This document shows positions 6,313 to 7,114 of a stretch of DNA of 7,114 nt, piece by piece. Location of the stretch: positions 1 to 7,114 of the forward strand of contig JAHWYE010000082.1 of the NCBI GenBank assembly GCA_020028195.1, read 5' to 3'. The translations under genes and the position numbers were made by a program. Below the pieces are notes generated by a model that was given only the letters and a program-made list of their open reading frames with translations, did not search any database and had not been told where the DNA came from. The stretch's first letter is position 1, and each line of letters opens with the position of its first letter. The DNA comes from Nitrospirota bacterium (GTDB taxonomy: Bacteria; Nitrospirota; Nitrospiria; Nitrospirales; Nitrospiraceae).

Positions 6313-6674
6313 GACTTTTTCTGCAAAGAACGTATCAACGCGTTAAGCTCTTGCCAAATGCCACTGATGGATTCCTTTAATTCAAGACAGTCTGCATCCT
6401 TGAAGTATCCAACTCCCTGGCCATAAAGCAGGTGGCTCTTGGTTTCTGCGAGGGAGCCCCTGGCAGCATAATAAAAGTTCAGTTTGTCCTTGGTATGTTT
6501 CCTCCCGAATCCCTCAGCTAGGTTCCCAGGTATGGAAAGGGCAGAACGCCTCATCTGCGAGGTCAGCCCATAATCCTCTTTTCTTGGAAGCCCTTCGGTT
6601 GCAACATGGATTTTCTGGGCCAGTTCCATCCCTTTTCTCCAAACCGGCATCTCTTCAAACGAGCTGAAGCTCAT
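6309..6674 (-). CDS. Four-helix-bundle protein of the S23 / bAvd-like family
   Basis: This is a 121-residue helical protein of the family first described from intervening sequences in 23S rRNA (S23) and related to Avd of diversity-generating retroelements. Family hallmarks are FEEMPVWRKGMELA near the start (6-19), LPRKEDYGLTSQMRRSALSIPGNLAEG (29-55, the most conserved block) and FYYAARGSLAETKSHL (67-82). It has no signal peptide, membrane segment or catalytic motif. It probably forms an oligomeric nucleic-acid-binding bundle, but its molecular role is unknown. It is not a sugar enzyme, yet it interrupts rfbA and rfbB. About 48% GC over the 220 bases I counted, against about 55-68% in sampled lines of rfbB, suggests later arrival. 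Complementary hexamer arms flank it. The start at 6674 has no Shine-Dalgarno and follows a run of T; a start at Met9 is possible. The stop lies inside a repeat unit. Confidence 0.9.
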   Translation of the reverse strand: MSFSSFEEMPVWRKGMELAQKIHVATEGLPRKEDYGLTSQMRRSALSIPGNLAEGFGRKHTKDKLNFYYAARGSLAETKSHLLYGQGVGYFKDADCLELKESISGIWQELNALIRSLQKKS

Positions 6675-6696
6675 AAAAAAATGAATAAGCTTTGCT

Positions 6697-6730
6697 GCTC
6701 AAGGTCACTGCGCTTTCGCCTAACCTTAGC
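6697..6730 (-). other. Possible small stem-loop between rfbA and the S23 gene
   Basis: GCTCAAGGT (6697-6705) and ACCTTAGC (6723-6730) are complementary apart from one bulged base, with a 17-base loop that holds a short GC-GAAA-GC hairpin on the coding strand. A run of seven T on the coding strand lies about 16 bases further on, beside the S23 start. That is too far for a normal intrinsic terminator, so attenuation after rfbA is only a weak possibility. The stem uses part of the hexamer arm and would compete with pairing to the arm before rfbB. Confidence 0.3.
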
Positions 6731-6745
6731 CTTAACCTCGACCTT
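6719..6745. repeat. Hexamer arm at the rfbA stop codon
   Basis: Units AACCTT, AGCCTT, AACCTC and GACCTT occupy 6722-6745. The rfbA stop codon (6732-6734) and its last codons (EGRG) lie in them. This is the partner of the arm before rfbB more than 400 bases away. The S23 gene's own start has no hexamer array before it. Confidence 0.85.
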
Positions 6746-7114
6746 CTAACTTATTGGCCCCTGTTTGGGACACGAGCTGATTCGCAAGATGCAACGACTC
6801 AATGGTCCCCGCGTCGGTCCACCATCCGTCCAGAATGTCCCACGTAAGCTGCCCTTCCTCAATGTACGCGTTGTTCACATCCGTGATTTCCAGCTCTCCA
6901 CGACCTGATGGCTTCAGGGTCTTGATGATGCTAAAAACCTGAGCGTCGTAAAAGTAAATCCCGGTCACAGCATAAGGAGAGCGCGGCTGCTTGGGCTTTT
7001 CCTCGATCTTGATTACCTTGTCTCGTTCCAGCACTGGCACCCCGAAGCGCTGAGGGTCTTTGACTTCCTTCAAGAGAATCTTGGCACCGACCTTCTGCTC
7101 ACGGAAGGACTGTG
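6732..7114 (-). CDS. rfbA: Sugar-1-phosphate nucleotidyltransferase, likely glucose-1-phosphate thymidylyltransferase (RmlA), N-terminus missing
   Basis: The frame stays open to the right edge, giving about 127 C-terminal residues of a protein usually 240-290 long. The family reaction is dTTP plus glucose-1-P to dTDP-glucose and pyrophosphate, the first step toward dTDP-rhamnose. Visible segments are KEVKDPQRFGVPVLE, the sugar-binding IEEKP with its lysine, SPYAVTGIYFYD, LKPSGRGELEITDVNNAYIE and the late GWWTDAGTIESL. These match the C-terminal half of RmlA-type enzymes. The protein ends shortly after the SLHLANQLV helix, so it resembles the shorter RmlA variants. The N-terminal GGxGTRL nucleotide loop is outside the window, so thymidylyl specificity is inferred mainly from rfbB and rfbD next door. 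The last codons (EGRG, stop) are encoded by hexamer repeat. A TTG at 7073 is internal, not a start. Confidence 0.9.
   Translation of the reverse strand, partial: QSFREQKVGAKILLKEVKDPQRFGVPVLERDKVIKIEEKPKQPRSPYAVTGIYFYDAQVFSIIKTLKPSGRGELEITDVNNAYIEEGQLTWDILDGWWTDAGTIESLHLANQLVSQTGANKLEGRG

Noticed and set aside
6309..6674. S23 gene as the Avd subunit of a diversity-generating retroelement
   Set aside because: No reverse transcriptase, template repeat or variable repeat is visible, and stand-alone S23-family genes are common.
6289..6745. S23 region as an insertion sequence
   Set aside because: There is no transposase, and the flanking arms are the same hexamer family found at junctions without any insert; target-site duplications cannot be distinguished from the repeat.
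6732..7073. A separate short gene starting at the TTG at 7073
   Set aside because: The same frame continues upstream to the window edge with RmlA-family sequence, so the TTG is an internal leucine codon.

Overview
The window is a nucleotide-sugar supply operon from what looks like an environmental Gram-negative bacterium. All eight genes lie on the minus strand with short gaps, so transcription runs from the right edge to the left edge. Overall base composition is moderately GC-rich (about 55-68% in the lines I counted in rfbB). Protein style, GC level and hexamer-filled spacers recall Nitrospirota or Methylomirabilota (NC10), but this placement is an impression, not a demonstration.

In transcription order (right to left) the first block is the dTDP-sugar branch. 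It holds the C-terminal half of a short RmlA-type sugar-1-phosphate nucleotidyltransferase (cut by the right edge), a small four-helix-bundle S23-family protein, RmlB (dTDP-glucose 4,6-dehydratase) and RmlD (dTDP-4-dehydrorhamnose reductase). RmlC, the 3,5-epimerase, is not in the window. The second block is the GDP-mannose branch. It holds Gmd (GDP-mannose 4,6-dehydratase), a KdsC-like HAD phosphatase, a bifunctional ManC/AlgA-type enzyme (mannose-6-phosphate isomerase plus mannose-1-phosphate guanylyltransferase) and a phosphomannomutase/phosphoglucomutase cut by the left edge. Together they convert fructose-6-P to mannose-6-P, mannose-1-P, GDP-mannose and GDP-4-keto-6-deoxymannose, and glucose-1-P to dTDP-4-keto-6-deoxyglucose and on toward dTDP-rhamnose. 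If the mutase also acts on glucose, it would feed both branches. The products would be donors for O-antigen, capsule or exopolysaccharide.

The most unusual feature is in the spacers. Five gene-to-gene junctions carry complementary arms with the same geometry: one arm overlaps or touches the stop codon of the upstream gene and its partner lies just upstream of the next start codon. Three unrelated sequence families are used: a GGTTAA hexamer family in the rml/gmd part, a CGTTAATCGTT type before manC, and an AGTCGAAA type before the mutase. The S23 gene lies between the two arms of the rfbA-rfbB pair, as if inserted into its loop. In several genes the repeat supplies the last codons. The one junction without such arms (gmd to the HAD gene) is the only one with a good Shine-Dalgarno sequence. 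This fits a stem-gated translational-coupling device, or a family of small palindromic spacer elements.

No gene-free stretch exceeds about 100 bases. I saw no tRNA, rRNA, CRISPR array, transposase or convincing factor-independent terminator.
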